Positions 7,738 through 17,827 are shown, counted from the stretch's first letter. The stretch: 64,000 nt of DNA from Vibrio sp. qd031 (GCF_002100145.1 NZ_JXQD01000008.1:85042-149041); one strand, 5' to 3'. Made by a program: numbers and translations. Notes: generated by a model not told the origin, from the letters alone.

Positions 7738-9780
7738 TTAAGCAGCAATGCCCGCATGTCTCAACATGGCATCAATCTGCGGCTCACGTCCTCTGAATCG
7801 TTTAAACAGCTCCATTGGCTCTTCGCTGCCTCCCATCTCCAAAATGTTTTGCAAAAAGCTTTGCCCAGTCTCTGTATTGAAGATGCCTTCTTCTTCAAAG
7901 CGTGAAAACGCATCAGAAGAGAGTACTTCCGCCCACAAGTAGCTGTAATACCCTGCGCTGTATCCGCCGGCAAAGATATGACTAAAGCTGTGCGAGAAGC
8001 GGTTCCATTCTAGACTTGGCAGCACGGCCACTTTGGCTTTTACCTCGGCTAATGTCTCTAGTACCTTGGCTCCAACCTCAGGGTCGTACTCGTTGTGTAA
8101 GGTGAAATCAAACAAACCAAACTCGAGCTGACGCAAAATAAACATCGCCGATTGGAAGTTCTTGGCGGCCAACATTTTATCGAGCATCTCTTTAGGAAGT
8201 GGCTCGCCAGTCTGGTAATGACCTGAGATAAAGGCTAGTGCTTGCTCTTCCCAACACCAGTTCTCCAAGAATTGACTCGGAAGCTCTACCGCATCCCAAG
8301 GTACCCCGTTAATCCCAGACACCGGCGCTACCGAAATCTTGGTCAACATATGGTGTATTCCATGCCCAAATTCATGGAATAACGTTACAACTTCGTCGTG
8401 GGTAAACAGTGCGGGTTTATCTCCGACTGGCTTATTGAAGTTACAAGTTAAATACGCCACGGGCGACTGGATCTCACCAGAGAGTGTTTCGCGGCGTACT
8501 CGACACTCATCCATCCATGCACCACCACGCTTGTGTTCGCGGGCGTAAAGGTCGAGGTAGAAACTGCCTCGCAGCTCGTCTTGGCTGTCGAAGATATCGA
8601 AAAACCTTACCGACTCGTGCCAGACATCGACGCCTTGTCTCTCGACAACTTGCATGCCAAAGACACGTTTCACGACTTCAAACAGCCCTGAAACCACCCG
8701 CTGCTCAGGGAAATAGGGACGCAATTGCTCGTCAGAAATGCTAAACAATTTCTGTTTTTGTTTTTCGCTGTAGTAAGCAATATCCCAAAGGTTTAGCTCA
8801 CTCACATCAAATGTTTGCTTGGCAAATTCGCGAAGCTCTTCAACTTCACGTTCGCCTTGAGGTTTGGCTTTTTTAGCTAGATCATTGAGAAAACCAGAGA
8901 CTTGCTCTGGTGTCTCCGCCATTTTGGTCGCTAGAGACTTCTCGCTGTACGAAGAAAATCCAAGTAAGCGAGCGATTTCATGTCTCAACTTTAGCTCTTC
9001 TGTGATGATTTCGCTGTTATCCCATTCTCCCGCATTAGGGCCACGATCCGATGCACGAGTGACAAAAGCCTCATACATTTCTTGACGCAATTCGCTGCTA
9101 TCGGCATAGGTCATCACAGGAATATAAGACGGCATCTCCAATGTTAGAAGGTAACCATCAAGTTCTTTGGCCTCTGCCGCCGCTTTTGCTGCCGCCAATG
9201 CCGACTCAGGCATTCCCGACAGCTCTTTAACGTCACTGACGTGCTTACTCCACGCCATAGTCGCGTCGAGGACATTATTGGAAAACTGCGAGCCAAGCTC
9301 GGACAAGCGCTTACTGATTTCACCGTAGCGATGCTGCTCATCGGCGGGCAAAGCAATACCCGACAATTCAAAGTCTCTTAACATATCAGTGATGGTCTTC
9401 TGCTTCGCTTGAGGCAGTGTGGCAAAGTCTTCGGACTGATGCATACTTTTGTACGCGTCGTACAGACCCTTATGTTGCCCAACCCAAGTGCTGTACTCCG
9501 ACAGCAAAGGCAAGCAGCTTTCGTAAGCTTCACGTAATTCGTTGCTGTTCAGTACAGAGTTCATGTGACTGACCGGCGACCACAAACGACTTAATGTGTC
9601 TTCGGTTTCTAAATGTGGCGCACAAATGCTTTCCCATGTCGGTGTTTGGTTGCTGTCGAGCACACGCTCTACTGTGGCGCGGCAATCGGCAATGGCTTTT
9701 TCTACTGCCGGTTTAACATGCTCTGGCTTTATGCTCGAAAAGGGAGGGAGATCGGTGATGCTTAGCAGAGGGTTTGACAT
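7738..9780 (-). CDS. prlC: Oligopeptidase A (M3 metallopeptidase)
   Basis: PrlC degrades oligopeptides, including cleaved signal peptides, in the cytoplasm. The 680 residues equal the E. coli protein. The zinc site is seen as HEFGHGIHH at about residue 463, followed by the downstream Glu in ELPSQFLENW. The C-terminal IFAGGYSAGYYSYLWAEVL block is typical of M3 thimet-type peptidases. ATG at 9780 starts MSNPLL; a GGATT lies upstream. It is divergent from rlmJ, and the rlmJ-prlC-rsmJ order is the same as in E. coli. Confidence 0.97.
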   Translation of the reverse strand: MSNPLLSITDLPPFSSIKPEHVKPAVEKAIADCRATVERVLDSNQTPTWESICAPHLETEDTLSRLWSPVSHMNSVLNSNELREAYESCLPLLSEYSTWVGQHKGLYDAYKSMHQSEDFATLPQAKQKTITDMLRDFELSGIALPADEQHRYGEISKRLSELGSQFSNNVLDATMAWSKHVSDVKELSGMPESALAAAKAAAEAKELDGYLLTLEMPSYIPVMTYADSSELRQEMYEAFVTRASDRGPNAGEWDNSEIITEELKLRHEIARLLGFSSYSEKSLATKMAETPEQVSGFLNDLAKKAKPQGEREVEELREFAKQTFDVSELNLWDIAYYSEKQKQKLFSISDEQLRPYFPEQRVVSGLFEVVKRVFGMQVVERQGVDVWHESVRFFDIFDSQDELRGSFYLDLYAREHKRGGAWMDECRVRRETLSGEIQSPVAYLTCNFNKPVGDKPALFTHDEVVTLFHEFGHGIHHMLTKISVAPVSGINGVPWDAVELPSQFLENWCWEEQALAFISGHYQTGEPLPKEMLDKMLAAKNFQSAMFILRQLEFGLFDFTLHNEYDPEVGAKVLETLAEVKAKVAVLPSLEWNRFSHSFSHIFAGGYSAGYYSYLWAEVLSSDAFSRFEEEGIFNTETGQSFLQNILEMGGSEEPMELFKRFRGREPQIDAMLRHAGIAA

Positions 9781-9888
9781 AGAGAATCCTTATCCAGTTG
9801 TTTTTCCAAATAACATCGTGCAATAGTCGATGAATGGATGGGCTACTACATACAATGTAGACGCTGTGGTGAAAAATCAATAGTGGCG

Positions 9889-9894
9889 TATAAT
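9889..9894 (+). promoter_or_regulatory. Probable -10 element for rlmJ
   Basis: A perfect TATAAT lies 34 bp upstream of the rlmJ GTG start in the prlC-rlmJ divergent region. The -35 region about 17 bp upstream is poor, so this may need an activator, or the promoter assignment may be wrong. Confidence 0.45.
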
Positions 9895-9927
9895 CTGTGC
9901 CATCGTCTTTACGCTTTAGGAGCGCCT

Positions 9928-10767
9928 GTGCTCAGTTATCGTCACAGTTTTCATGCTGGCAATCACGCCGACGTGGTAAAACACATTGTTCAAAGCCTTA
10001 TATTGGATTCACTAAAACAAAAAGAGAAGCCCTTTGTTTATCATGACACTCATTCGGGAGTTGGGCGCTATGACCTCACCCACGAATGGTCCGAAAAAAC
10101 GGGGGAATACAAACAAGGTATTGAACGCGTCTGGCTTGCGCCCAACAAACCCGATGCGCTAAACAGCTACTTATCAAGCGTTGAAGCTCTTAATAAAGAT
10201 GGTTCACTCCGTTATTACCCGGGCTCACCACGTGTCGCGAGAGCGCAGCTTCGTCGCAACGATCGCATGACATTAACCGAACTGCACCCCAGTGACTTTC
10301 CACTTCTAGAGCAAGAGTTTCATCGTGATAGACAAGTAAGCATCTATAAAGAAGATGGGTTTTCTCGGTTAAAAGCAAGCTTGCCCCCTAAAGAGCGTCG
10401 CGGTTTGGTGTTGATAGACCCACCTTACGAATTGGCCAAAGAGTATCGGGATGTCGTTACCGCAATAGCGCAAAGTCACAAGCGCTGGGCCACCGGCATT
10501 TATGCCATTTGGTACCCAGTGGTAAATCGCTACGACATTGACGATATGCTTGAGGGATTGAAAGGCCTAGGTATTCGCAAAATCTTACAGATTGAGTTAG
10601 GCGTCTCCCCTGACACAAACGAGCGAGGTATGACCGCATCGGGGATGATCGTTATTAATCCTCCCTGGAAGCTGGAAGGCCAAATGCAAGAAATACTGCC
10701 TTACCTTAAAGAGGTGATTGCTCCGGCTACCGGGCACTTTAACGTTGAGTGGGTGGTTCCGGAATAA
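9928..10767 (+). CDS. rlmJ: 23S rRNA m6A2030 methyltransferase RlmJ
   Basis: RlmJ methylates N6 of A2030 in 23S rRNA. The protein begins LSYRHSFHAGNHADVVKH, as in E. coli RlmJ, and has the DPPYE catalytic motif of N6-adenine methyltransferases (LVLIDPPYELAKEY), RRGLVLIDPP, and the C-terminal ERGMTASGMIVINPPWKLE. I choose the GTG at 9928, with AGGAG five bases upstream, giving 279 residues against 280 in E. coli. The frame stays open upstream to 9838 but that part is not conserved. Confidence 0.95.
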   Translation: MLSYRHSFHAGNHADVVKHIVQSLILDSLKQKEKPFVYHDTHSGVGRYDLTHEWSEKTGEYKQGIERVWLAPNKPDALNSYLSSVEALNKDGSLRYYPGSPRVARAQLRRNDRMTLTELHPSDFPLLEQEFHRDRQVSIYKEDGFSRLKASLPPKERRGLVLIDPPYELAKEYRDVVTAIAQSHKRWATGIYAIWYPVVNRYDIDDMLEGLKGLGIRKILQIELGVSPDTNERGMTASGMIVINPPWKLEGQMQEILPYLKEVIAPATGHFNVEWVVPE

Positions 10768-10948
10768 CTATGATCAAAAGTGGGGTCTGCGCGCAAGTGG
10801 GTATCGTACACACCATCACTTTTATCTTATAACTGAACAGACTAACAGCTTACGGCAAAGTTAAGCAGGCGGGGCTTGAAAACCTACCCCGTCTCCCCAA
10901 TTAATTCTTTTACACTCGATAAACATAGCCTTGACTGGGAGAAAGGAC

Positions 10949-12301
10949 ATGGCGACACATTTTGATTATATCTGTATTGGTGGCGGCTCAGGAGGCATAG
11001 CCTCGGCAAACCGTGCGGCGATGTATGGTGCGAAAGTTGCGCTGATTGAAGCCCAAGATCTCGGTGGCACCTGTGTCAATGTAGGCTGTGTACCGAAAAA
11101 GGTCATGTGGCATGGCGCGCAAGTTGCCGAAGCGATCAACCTTTACTCAGAAGATTACGGCTTTGATGTTGAAGTCAAAGGCTTTGATTGGAGTAAATTG
11201 GTTGAAAGTCGCCAAGCTTATATTGGCCGTATTCATGAATCTTACGACCGTGTCCTAGGCAACAATAAAGTCAATGTGATCCGTGGTTTTGCTAAGTTTG
11301 TCGACGCAAACACTGTTGAAGTCAATGGTGAGCATTATACCGCCGACCATATATTGATCGCCGTTGGCGGACGTCCAAGCATTCCAAACATTCCTGGTGC
11401 TGAGCATGGTATTGACTCAAATGGCTTCTTTGAGCTGCAAGAGCAACCAAAACGCGTTGCGGTAATTGGAGCAGGTTACATCGCTGTGGAAATTGCCGGT
11501 GTATTGCACGCACTGGGTACTGAAACCCATTTGTTCTGCCGTAAAGAATCCCCGCTTCGCAGCTTCGATCCAATGATCATCGACACCTTGGTTGAAGTGA
11601 TGGAAGCAGAGGGTCCAACGCTTCACACTCATTCCGTACCAAAAGAAGTGGTTAAGGAAGCCGACGGTAGCCTGACTCTTCACCTAGAAAACGGCAACAC
11701 GCACAATGTGGATCAGCTGATCTGGGCGATTGGTCGCCATCCTGCAACCGATGCGATAAACCTTGCTGCAACTGGTGTACAAACTAACGAGCGCGGCTAC
11801 ATCAAAGTGGATGAGTACCAAACCACCAATGTGGATGGCATTTACTGTGTCGGCGACATTATGGAAGGCGGAATAGAACTAACCCCTGTAGCGGTTAAAG
11901 CCGGACGTCAACTGTCAGAGCGTCTGTTCAACGGTAAAACCAACGCTAAGATGGATTACGAGCTTGTTCCTACCGTCGTGTTCAGTCACCCACCGATCGG
12001 CACCATTGGTTTAACCACGCAGCAAGCAGAAGAGAAATACGGCAAAGACAATATCAAAGTGTACACCTCTGGCTTTACCGCGATGTATACCGCTGTCACT
12101 AAACACCGCCAACCTTGCAAAATGAAACTCATCTGTGCTGGTGACGAAGAAACCATTGTCGGTCTGCATGGGATTGGATTTACCGTTGATGAAATGATCC
12201 AGGGATTTGGTGTTGCCATGAAGATGGGCGCAACCAAAGCCGACTTTGACTCCGTCGTCGCGATCCACCCAACGGGTTCTGAGGAATTTGTTACTATGTA
12301 G
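10949..12301 (+). CDS. gor: Glutathione-disulfide reductase
   Basis: Gor reduces oxidised glutathione with NADPH and FAD. The 450-residue protein has the FAD loop GGGSGG near residue 11, the redox-active disulfide in [13 protein letters not shown] (Cys42 and Cys47, as in E. coli), the NADPH loop [13 protein letters not shown], the second FAD motif YCVGDI and the C-terminal catalytic [14 protein letters not shown] 10949 has GAGAAAGGA upstream; a TTG six codons earlier is less likely. The gene is intact, and the mobile island begins directly after its stop codon, so the island may have displaced its terminator. Confidence 0.98.
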   Translation: MATHFDYICIGGGSGGIASANRAAMYGAKVALIEAQDLGGTCVNVGCVPKKVMWHGAQVAEAINLYSEDYGFDVEVKGFDWSKLVESRQAYIGRIHESYDRVLGNNKVNVIRGFAKFVDANTVEVNGEHYTADHILIAVGGRPSIPNIPGAEHGIDSNGFFELQEQPKRVAVIGAGYIAVEIAGVLHALGTETHLFCRKESPLRSFDPMIIDTLVEVMEAEGPTLHTHSVPKEVVKEADGSLTLHLENGNTHNVDQLIWAIGRHPATDAINLAATGVQTNERGYIKVDEYQTTNVDGIYCVGDIMEGGIELTPVAVKAGRQLSERLFNGKTNAKMDYELVPTVVFSHPPIGTIGLTTQQAEEKYGKDNIKVYTSGFTAMYTAVTKHRQPCKMKLICAGDEETIVGLHGIGFTVDEMIQGFGVAMKMGATKADFDSVVAIHPTGSEEFVTM

Positions 12302-12334
12302 ATCTTTTTATGGAAAACTAAACTGTAGATTTTC

Positions 12335-12347
12335 ATAGTCTGGAAAA
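12335..12347 (+). repeat. Left copy of 13-bp direct repeat near island end
   Basis: ATAGTCTGGAAAA, repeated exactly at 28810-28822 in the same orientation. It is embedded in a larger pattern: TGGAAAACTAAACT at 12311 and TGGAAAACTGAACT at 12341 are direct repeats 30 bp apart with one mismatch, and an inverted GATTTTCA lies between them. This looks like arm or core sites for tyrosine recombinases. Confidence 0.55.
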
Positions 12348-12393
12348 CTGAACTACCCTCATTAAAGTCTTATCTTTTTTGAGGGTATTTTTT

Positions 12394-13596
12394 ATGGTTT
12401 ACGTCGTTGACTCATCACCAGTTAATGTTCCCAGAATATACCCGCAAGCATCACCAGATACCCCTTCCATTGCACTAAAGGGGTTTCCAACCTTCTATAG
12501 TTCCGATCATCAATACTTGATGCCTGTTAACCTATGGATGAACTATTTAGTAAATATCCGGAGATCCAAAGATTTAAACTCTGTAGTTCGAGCGATTAAA
12601 AGATACTGGCAATTTTTGGAAGCGAAACAACTGAGATGGGATGATTTTCCATCTACGAAATATCTACGTCCAACCTACCGCTTTAGAAATGATGATTTAC
12701 TCAGCAGTGCTCGAAATGGTGAAATTCAATTTTCTACCGCATCCTTGTACATGCTTCATGTCATCAAATTTTATGAATGGTGTATTGCCCATCGACTCTT
12801 ACATGTGACTGAGCACGCTAAACCATTTGAGTATGAGCTGGTTAAAGTGCAGAACCAGGGGATGATGAGACATCTAAGTCCTCAGTTTCTTGTAACAAGT
12901 ACAGACCTACGTATTAAAGTTCCAAAACGTGCAAACATTCAGTCATTGAATCCATTAAGTAAAGAAGAAGTTCGACTATACGCCCTCGAGTTAACCAACT
13001 TTGGCATTGAGTTTGTGTTACATCAGTTATTGCAAATTCACTCTGGGCTAAGAATTAATGAAGCCTGTACTTTCCCCCATTCTCTTGCCCTTAATGAACT
13101 CCGAGTAGGCTTATACAAAGAAGTTGCGATAGGACCCGCAAACAGCGTTGTTACGAAATATAGTAAAGAGCGAAAAGTAGAAATCCCAGCAAAGTTAGCT
13201 GTTTTACTCCACTCTTACGCAACATCTATTAGGCGAAAGAAACGCCTAAAAGGAAAAGAAAGCCCATTCTTGCTAGTTACAAAAAATGGAACTCCATTCA
13301 ACACAAACAATGTACAGCAATCTTTCCGACGACTAAAAAAAAGCATAGAAGTAAATCATTCCGTGCAGTTTAAACACCGAACTCATGACCTCAGAGCAAC
13401 TTACTGCACCTACCGATTATCTTCATTGCTTGAGTATGGACTACAAAAGAATGCAGTTATGCAAATGATGGCCTGGATGGGGCACAACAGCGAAAGCACC
13501 ATATGGAGATATGTAGACTATCTGGAGAGAGAAAAGAGCGTTCAGAATGCCACTAGTTTTTTAGACCAAATACTAGAGGAAGCAATATATGAATGA
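12394..13596 (+). CDS. Tyrosine recombinase, first of the trio
   Basis: A 400-residue site-specific recombinase that likely cuts and rejoins DNA via a 3'-phosphotyrosine to move the island. The N-terminal SAM-like DNA-binding region covers about residues 40-160. The catalytic domain shows the first Arg in HSGLRINEAC, the HDLRAT box (H-x-x-R), the MGHNSE box and a Tyr in IWRYVDY. All catalytic positions appear intact. ATG at 12394 has GAGGG eight bases upstream; the TTG at 12379 is rejected. It overlaps the next gene by 8 bp. It corresponds to TnpA in Tn554-like trios; in the published gamma-mobile-trio scheme it might be GmtY, but I could not verify that naming. Confidence 0.9.
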   Translation: MVYVVDSSPVNVPRIYPQASPDTPSIALKGFPTFYSSDHQYLMPVNLWMNYLVNIRRSKDLNSVVRAIKRYWQFLEAKQLRWDDFPSTKYLRPTYRFRNDDLLSSARNGEIQFSTASLYMLHVIKFYEWCIAHRLLHVTEHAKPFEYELVKVQNQGMMRHLSPQFLVTSTDLRIKVPKRANIQSLNPLSKEEVRLYALELTNFGIEFVLHQLLQIHSGLRINEACTFPHSLALNELRVGLYKEVAIGPANSVVTKYSKERKVEIPAKLAVLLHSYATSIRRKKRLKGKESPFLLVTKNGTPFNTNNVQQSFRRLKKSIEVNHSVQFKHRTHDLRATYCTYRLSSLLEYGLQKNAVMQMMAWMGHNSESTIWRYVDYLEREKSVQNATSFLDQILEEAIYE

Positions 13597-15292
13597 AATA
13601 ACACACCATCCAGAATTGGTAGTAAGCCTCAAAATCGGTATATCTAAATATCAGTCATTTGATTTCAATCGATTTCGCTACCTTGGAGTTCCCCCAAAAA
13701 AACAAATTGAAAAGGCAAAATTCGCTAACCGCGACAAGCTAGTTCACAAGTGGGCAGATACCCTGGGAAGAAACCAAGAATATTCTGACCAGACGAAGTT
13801 TGGTTATTTCCATGATTTAACTCGATATATAAATTTTACAGACAACCGGATGCTCAACCCCGAATCAGAGGAGGCCGCGAATGCTTGGGAGCAGCACCTC
13901 ATTGAAAAAGTTAGACTAGGAAGCATGCCTGTAAATACAGCACAAAAGCATAACAGCGCAATACGATGCCTATTAAAGCTCTTGGGCTACCCTGTCGAAA
14001 AGTGGTTCTCTCCTCATGGGCTATTCCGCCGAGAGTCAAACCCAACAGAAGCTTATTCAGATACAGAGATAAAAACTCTTCTGAAGCTTATCCAACCACT
14101 TTTCAATCAGCTTTATAAGCAAATAGCTTCCAACCTCCCTCTCTACCTGAACGCCCAGCCAAGAGATAAGTTTGCATCTATCCAGCTTAAAGGTCGCAAC
14201 TGCCAAGTCGCTGGAGCAATAACTAAGTGCTTCACACTGGGATACTTCTTGATGTCGTATTACACATGGGGCAATAGCACTACCATTCTGAAAATGAAAA
14301 AATTTAAGCAGTCAGACCTGAGTGATAATATCGTATATTCTCAAAGCATACTTAAAGCCAGAGCTAACAAGTATGTGACTATTTCGATTGGTGAAAACAA
14401 CAGTCAGCATGTCCCTAAACATGCACTAAGATTCATCAGAAAGCTTCTAGACCTCAGTAACCTAATAGCCCCTGATAGCGAGCACCTCTTTTTTAAGGTT
14501 AGTAGAGGAAAGGCTACCGCCCTTGAATCCTCAAACCTTCGTGACATAACCAATTGGCTGCTTGAATATTTCAATCCAATTGATGATTACGGGAAACCAC
14601 TACGACCAATGGCTAAAAGGTTCAGAGCTTCAGGTAGTGCTCGTTATTTGGATTTAACGGGAGATGCAATTGGTGTCGCAAACCTACTCGGCAACACTCC
14701 TCAAACATTAAGCCGTCATTACACAACAGGCAGTCCCATAGAAAACAAGAAGCAATTACAGGCTGCTGCTCATACGCTAGAAGCAGTTGCTCGTTGTTCT
14801 GACTTAGCTGAGTCAAAAAATTATGCGAAGCAACAACTGGAAGTTGAGGTACTTCCATATGACGAGTTCCTAGAAAAATACTCATCATTTAAAAAGAAAC
14901 CACAGGCGACAATCATAGGTTCTGGTTGCAAAGACCCCTTTGGTACCCAAGCTGGTAGCTACAGAAGAAAAATGAACTTCAGCCCAAAAGACTTAGATGT
15001 CGAGCACCTAGCTTGTTCAGATATCTTGAAATGCTTTAGCTGTCCCAACCAAGTGATCCTTGAAGAAGTCGAAGATATTTGGTGCTTGATGAGTTTTAAA
15101 GAGGCTGTAAACGACTCTCTTGCAAATCACTCGAATAGACAGCAATTCGAAAGAAACTTTAGAGACTTAGTAGACAAGATCGAAATAGCTATTTTTAAGA
15201 TCGATCCTGCTATACGACGAAAAGCCCAAAACAAGCTTAAAAAAGAAGGTCGACATTGTTTATGGCCAGAAGGGATTAATGACCTGTTTTAG
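13589..15292 (+). CDS. Degenerate tyrosine-recombinase-like protein, second of the trio
   Basis: A 567-residue protein with the overall layout of a tyrosine recombinase but with catalytic positions altered. The region equivalent to the first Arg reads YYTWGNSTT, the H-x-x-R box is replaced by AKRFRASGS and the G-H box by LLGNTPQ; a Tyr remains in LSRHY. A Cys-rich C-terminal segment (CSDILKCFSCP) could bind zinc. It probably acts as a structural partner or accessory subunit in the synapse. Translation is coupled to the first recombinase by overlap, and nine bases separate it from the third. Equivalent middle genes occur in three-recombinase elements. Confidence 0.8.
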   Translation: MNEITHHPELVVSLKIGISKYQSFDFNRFRYLGVPPKKQIEKAKFANRDKLVHKWADTLGRNQEYSDQTKFGYFHDLTRYINFTDNRMLNPESEEAANAWEQHLIEKVRLGSMPVNTAQKHNSAIRCLLKLLGYPVEKWFSPHGLFRRESNPTEAYSDTEIKTLLKLIQPLFNQLYKQIASNLPLYLNAQPRDKFASIQLKGRNCQVAGAITKCFTLGYFLMSYYTWGNSTTILKMKKFKQSDLSDNIVYSQSILKARANKYVTISIGENNSQHVPKHALRFIRKLLDLSNLIAPDSEHLFFKVSRGKATALESSNLRDITNWLLEYFNPIDDYGKPLRPMAKRFRASGSARYLDLTGDAIGVANLLGNTPQTLSRHYTTGSPIENKKQLQAAAHTLEAVARCSDLAESKNYAKQQLEVEVLPYDEFLEKYSSFKKKPQATIIGSGCKDPFGTQAGSYRRKMNFSPKDLDVEHLACSDILKCFSCPNQVILEEVEDIWCLMSFKEAVNDSLANHSNRQQFERNFRDLVDKIEIAIFKIDPAIRRKAQNKLKKEGRHCLWPEGINDLF

Positions 15293-15301
15293 GAGTCAAT
15301 A

Positions 15302-17395
15302 ATGAGAGTATTACTAGAGCTTCCGAGTAGTAAGGTTCTAAAAGAAAACCAAAACGGGCATCTACATATCCTTGACCTATATGGAAAAAATGACTTCTCG
15401 TCTCTTTACAAAATACCAGTAACCAAGAACTTTTCGGGGGCCACTGTCAGTTTTTTTGGTGATGAAGAATGGGATCTAACCGCTTATGTTGATAGAAAAA
15501 TTACCAACAAATATAAGATAACGTTTTCTGACATCTCATCACAACCATTAGCTAATGAGATCAAGCTAATCTGCTTCATTTGGATATATACATCCGCCGG
15601 GCAAGGTCGCTCGTCACCGCTGAAGCCAACTTCTCTAATAGCAATTCATAGTAAGTTGACACAAATCTACAAGTACTTAGACAGATTGAAGTTAGATAGC
15701 ATTTCAAACCTATCCCATCCCGTACTTTTTTATGAGTTTTGCAATCATATTCAAGCCTTGAACTATAGCTTTATAAGCGCACAGCACATATTCGCAGCTC
15801 TCGGGAAAGTGCAAAAATCATTCAAATATTTACCTTTCTCACTAGAACTTCCTACAGATCAAGGGCCAGGAGAACTCGCGTCAGAATACTGCTGCCCCAC
15901 AAAAAGTAAATCAGATCAATTCTATGCTATGCCGACATCAGTTATGGAAAAAATATACTCTTGGTGCATTGATTTCATTGAAGAGTTACACCCTCACAAA
16001 GAACTGTTAAGCGAACTAGCCTCAGAGATGAGACTCAATTATACAATAGGGAAAAAACTCATCGATAAAAAGATAGATTCTGGCACATGGAAATGGCTGA
16101 GCTACGACTCTCCTGATTACCGTATTGAAATTAATAAATCCAAACCCATACCGTACAAGAACATCATTGAATCTTTTTTAATTGGCTCACCTATCGAAAA
16201 ATACTATATCCCCACAGCGTCGCACATGCAGGGTTGGTTTAGCAAAGTTTTGACTGCTTGCTACATTCTATGTGCAGCATTCACGGGAATGCGAAGAAAT
16301 GAGTTGTATGGACTCCACTCAGATAGCTTCAAAACTCGAATATTCAATGGCAAAACAATTTACACACTTCAGTCTTATCACCACAAAATGACTCAAGGAA
16401 GAGGACAATTGACCGAGTGGGTTACATCTCCTGTTACAGGTAAAGCTATTGAGTTAGCAGAGGCCTTAACACGACACATGCGAGTCGAATTATTCTCAAG
16501 CCCTAATCCAATGAAAAATCATGAAGCTAGCTGTCTTTGGATAACTCAATCAAGAAAAAGTGAAGAGCCAAAATTAATGTATGAGGGGCACTTAAGGTAT
16601 CACTTCGACTTGATAGCTCAAGAGGCAGGTGCAATTGTTAACCAGCAAGTTCTTGATGAATTTAAGCTAATCAACCCGAATAGAAATCCTCTGCACGCTG
16701 ACAAAAAGATTCAACTAGGAAAAGTTTGGCGTGTCACAACCCACCAATTTCGCCGAACTTATGCAGTATTCGTACGGCGGCATAACCTTTGCTCTCTAAC
16801 TGCTGTTAAAGACCAGTTCAAACACCTCGATATTCCAACAACTGATTGGTACGGGGAAGGTAGTACGGCCGCAGAGTTAAGGGGAATAGAAAAAGATTCC
16901 GAGCTTAAAGAGCTTATAAGATCTGTCGCCAATGAGGTGATCATAGATAACGTGTATCGCTGGTTTAATTCAAGCGAAAAGCTATACGGCAAAAGAGGTC
17001 TTGAGATAATGAAAGAACGAGGGTCTATCCCTTCAGACCTAAAAACCAGAGAACAAATACAAGAACTTGTTGAAAAGGGAGTGATTGATTTAGTTGGAAC
17101 GCTCCACTCATATTGCCTTGCCGGCTATGAGTGTCGCATGGATAAAGTTGCATCCCCTGCGAGCTGTTTTAAATGTGAAAACCAACTTATTGACGAGGAT
17201 AAAGCCCAAAACTGGATACATCGACACAAATGGGCGTCAGAACAAGTTATTTACCTAGATTCAATTAACCGATTAACATCTTCAATTGAAAGCCACTACA
17301 TAACCCAGATTCGTGCCACCGAAAGAGTGATGCACTACTTTAAGATTCCTTTTAAAAAGTTTGACCTCAAGGGGACAGATCATGGGCAACTCTAG
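15302..17395 (+). CDS. Large tyrosine recombinase, third of the trio
   Basis: A 697-residue recombinase. The catalytic domain shows the first Arg in FTGMRRNELYG, the second box THQFRRTYA (H-x-x-R), a His in QFKHLD and a candidate nucleophilic Tyr in TDWYGEGS. The C-terminal part has a Cys cluster (CLAGYEC, then CFKC) likely to bind zinc, as in TnpB-type proteins of Tn554. With an apparently complete active site it and the first recombinase probably cleave different ends. GGAG lies just before ATG 15302. The stop overlaps the next gene by 14 bp. Possibly GmtZ in the gamma-mobile-trio scheme (naming unverified). Confidence 0.88.
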   Translation: MRVLLELPSSKVLKENQNGHLHILDLYGKNDFSSLYKIPVTKNFSGATVSFFGDEEWDLTAYVDRKITNKYKITFSDISSQPLANEIKLICFIWIYTSAGQGRSSPLKPTSLIAIHSKLTQIYKYLDRLKLDSISNLSHPVLFYEFCNHIQALNYSFISAQHIFAALGKVQKSFKYLPFSLELPTDQGPGELASEYCCPTKSKSDQFYAMPTSVMEKIYSWCIDFIEELHPHKELLSELASEMRLNYTIGKKLIDKKIDSGTWKWLSYDSPDYRIEINKSKPIPYKNIIESFLIGSPIEKYYIPTASHMQGWFSKVLTACYILCAAFTGMRRNELYGLHSDSFKTRIFNGKTIYTLQSYHHKMTQGRGQLTEWVTSPVTGKAIELAEALTRHMRVELFSSPNPMKNHEASCLWITQSRKSEEPKLMYEGHLRYHFDLIAQEAGAIVNQQVLDEFKLINPNRNPLHADKKIQLGKVWRVTTHQFRRTYAVFVRRHNLCSLTAVKDQFKHLDIPTTDWYGEGSTAAELRGIEKDSELKELIRSVANEVIIDNVYRWFNSSEKLYGKRGLEIMKERGSIPSDLKTREQIQELVEKGVIDLVGTLHSYCLAGYECRMDKVASPASCFKCENQLIDEDKAQNWIHRHKWASEQVIYLDSINRLTSSIESHYITQIRATERVMHYFKIPFKKFDLKGTDHGQL

Positions 17396-17816
17396 TATAA
17401 CAAGAGCTAAAATAGAAGAAGCGCTACAACGTATACTTCAAGGAAAACCCCAAATAGTATCTTCTGCACAAAAGCTTTCTGTAAAAGCAGTTGAAGAAGA
17501 AGCAGGTCTGGGTAGCGGATCTGTTTATTACTACCCAGAGATTGTAAGTAAAATCAAAGAGCACTCTTTGAAGAAACATGGCAACAACAAAAATAGCTCT
17601 CTATATGAAGAGAAAATCTCATCTCTTCGTGAACAGTTAAAAAAAGAAAAGAGACTAAAAGAAAAGTATCGAACCGAGGTTACTGAGCTCAAAACTCAGC
17701 TTGCCAACATGGCGAGTCAGCATAACCAACTAGCTCTGGTAATCCAACAATACCAATATCAAGTCGCCGAATTAGACGCTACAATAATCTCGCACAAACC
17801 ACCACATAAAGACTAG
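17382..17816 (+). CDS. Small coiled-coil protein of the recombinase module (TnpC/GmtX type)
   Basis: A 144-residue protein. The first ~60 residues look like a small helical DNA-binding region (EEALQRILQGKP, then SVKAVEEEAGLGSGSVYYYP), and residues about 75-135 form a long coiled coil rich in Lys, Glu and Leu. In Tn554-like elements the third small protein (TnpC) sets orientation and frequency of transposition; gamma-mobile-trio elements also carry a small protein, GmtX. I start it at ATG 17382 because AAGGGGA lies just upstream; this overlaps the recombinase stop by 14 bp. The same transcript probably continues into the DAC-like gene 11 bp downstream. Confidence 0.8.
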   Translation: MGNSSITRAKIEEALQRILQGKPQIVSSAQKLSVKAVEEEAGLGSGSVYYYPEIVSKIKEHSLKKHGNNKNSSLYEEKISSLREQLKKEKRLKEKYRTEVTELKTQLANMASQHNQLALVIQQYQYQVAELDATIISHKPPHKD

Positions 17817-17827
17817 TTGCTATTGAT

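Noticed and set aside
9838..9927. N-terminal extension of RlmJ
   Set aside because: The conserved protein begins at GTG 9928 with AGGAG upstream, and a TATAAT lies inside the extension.
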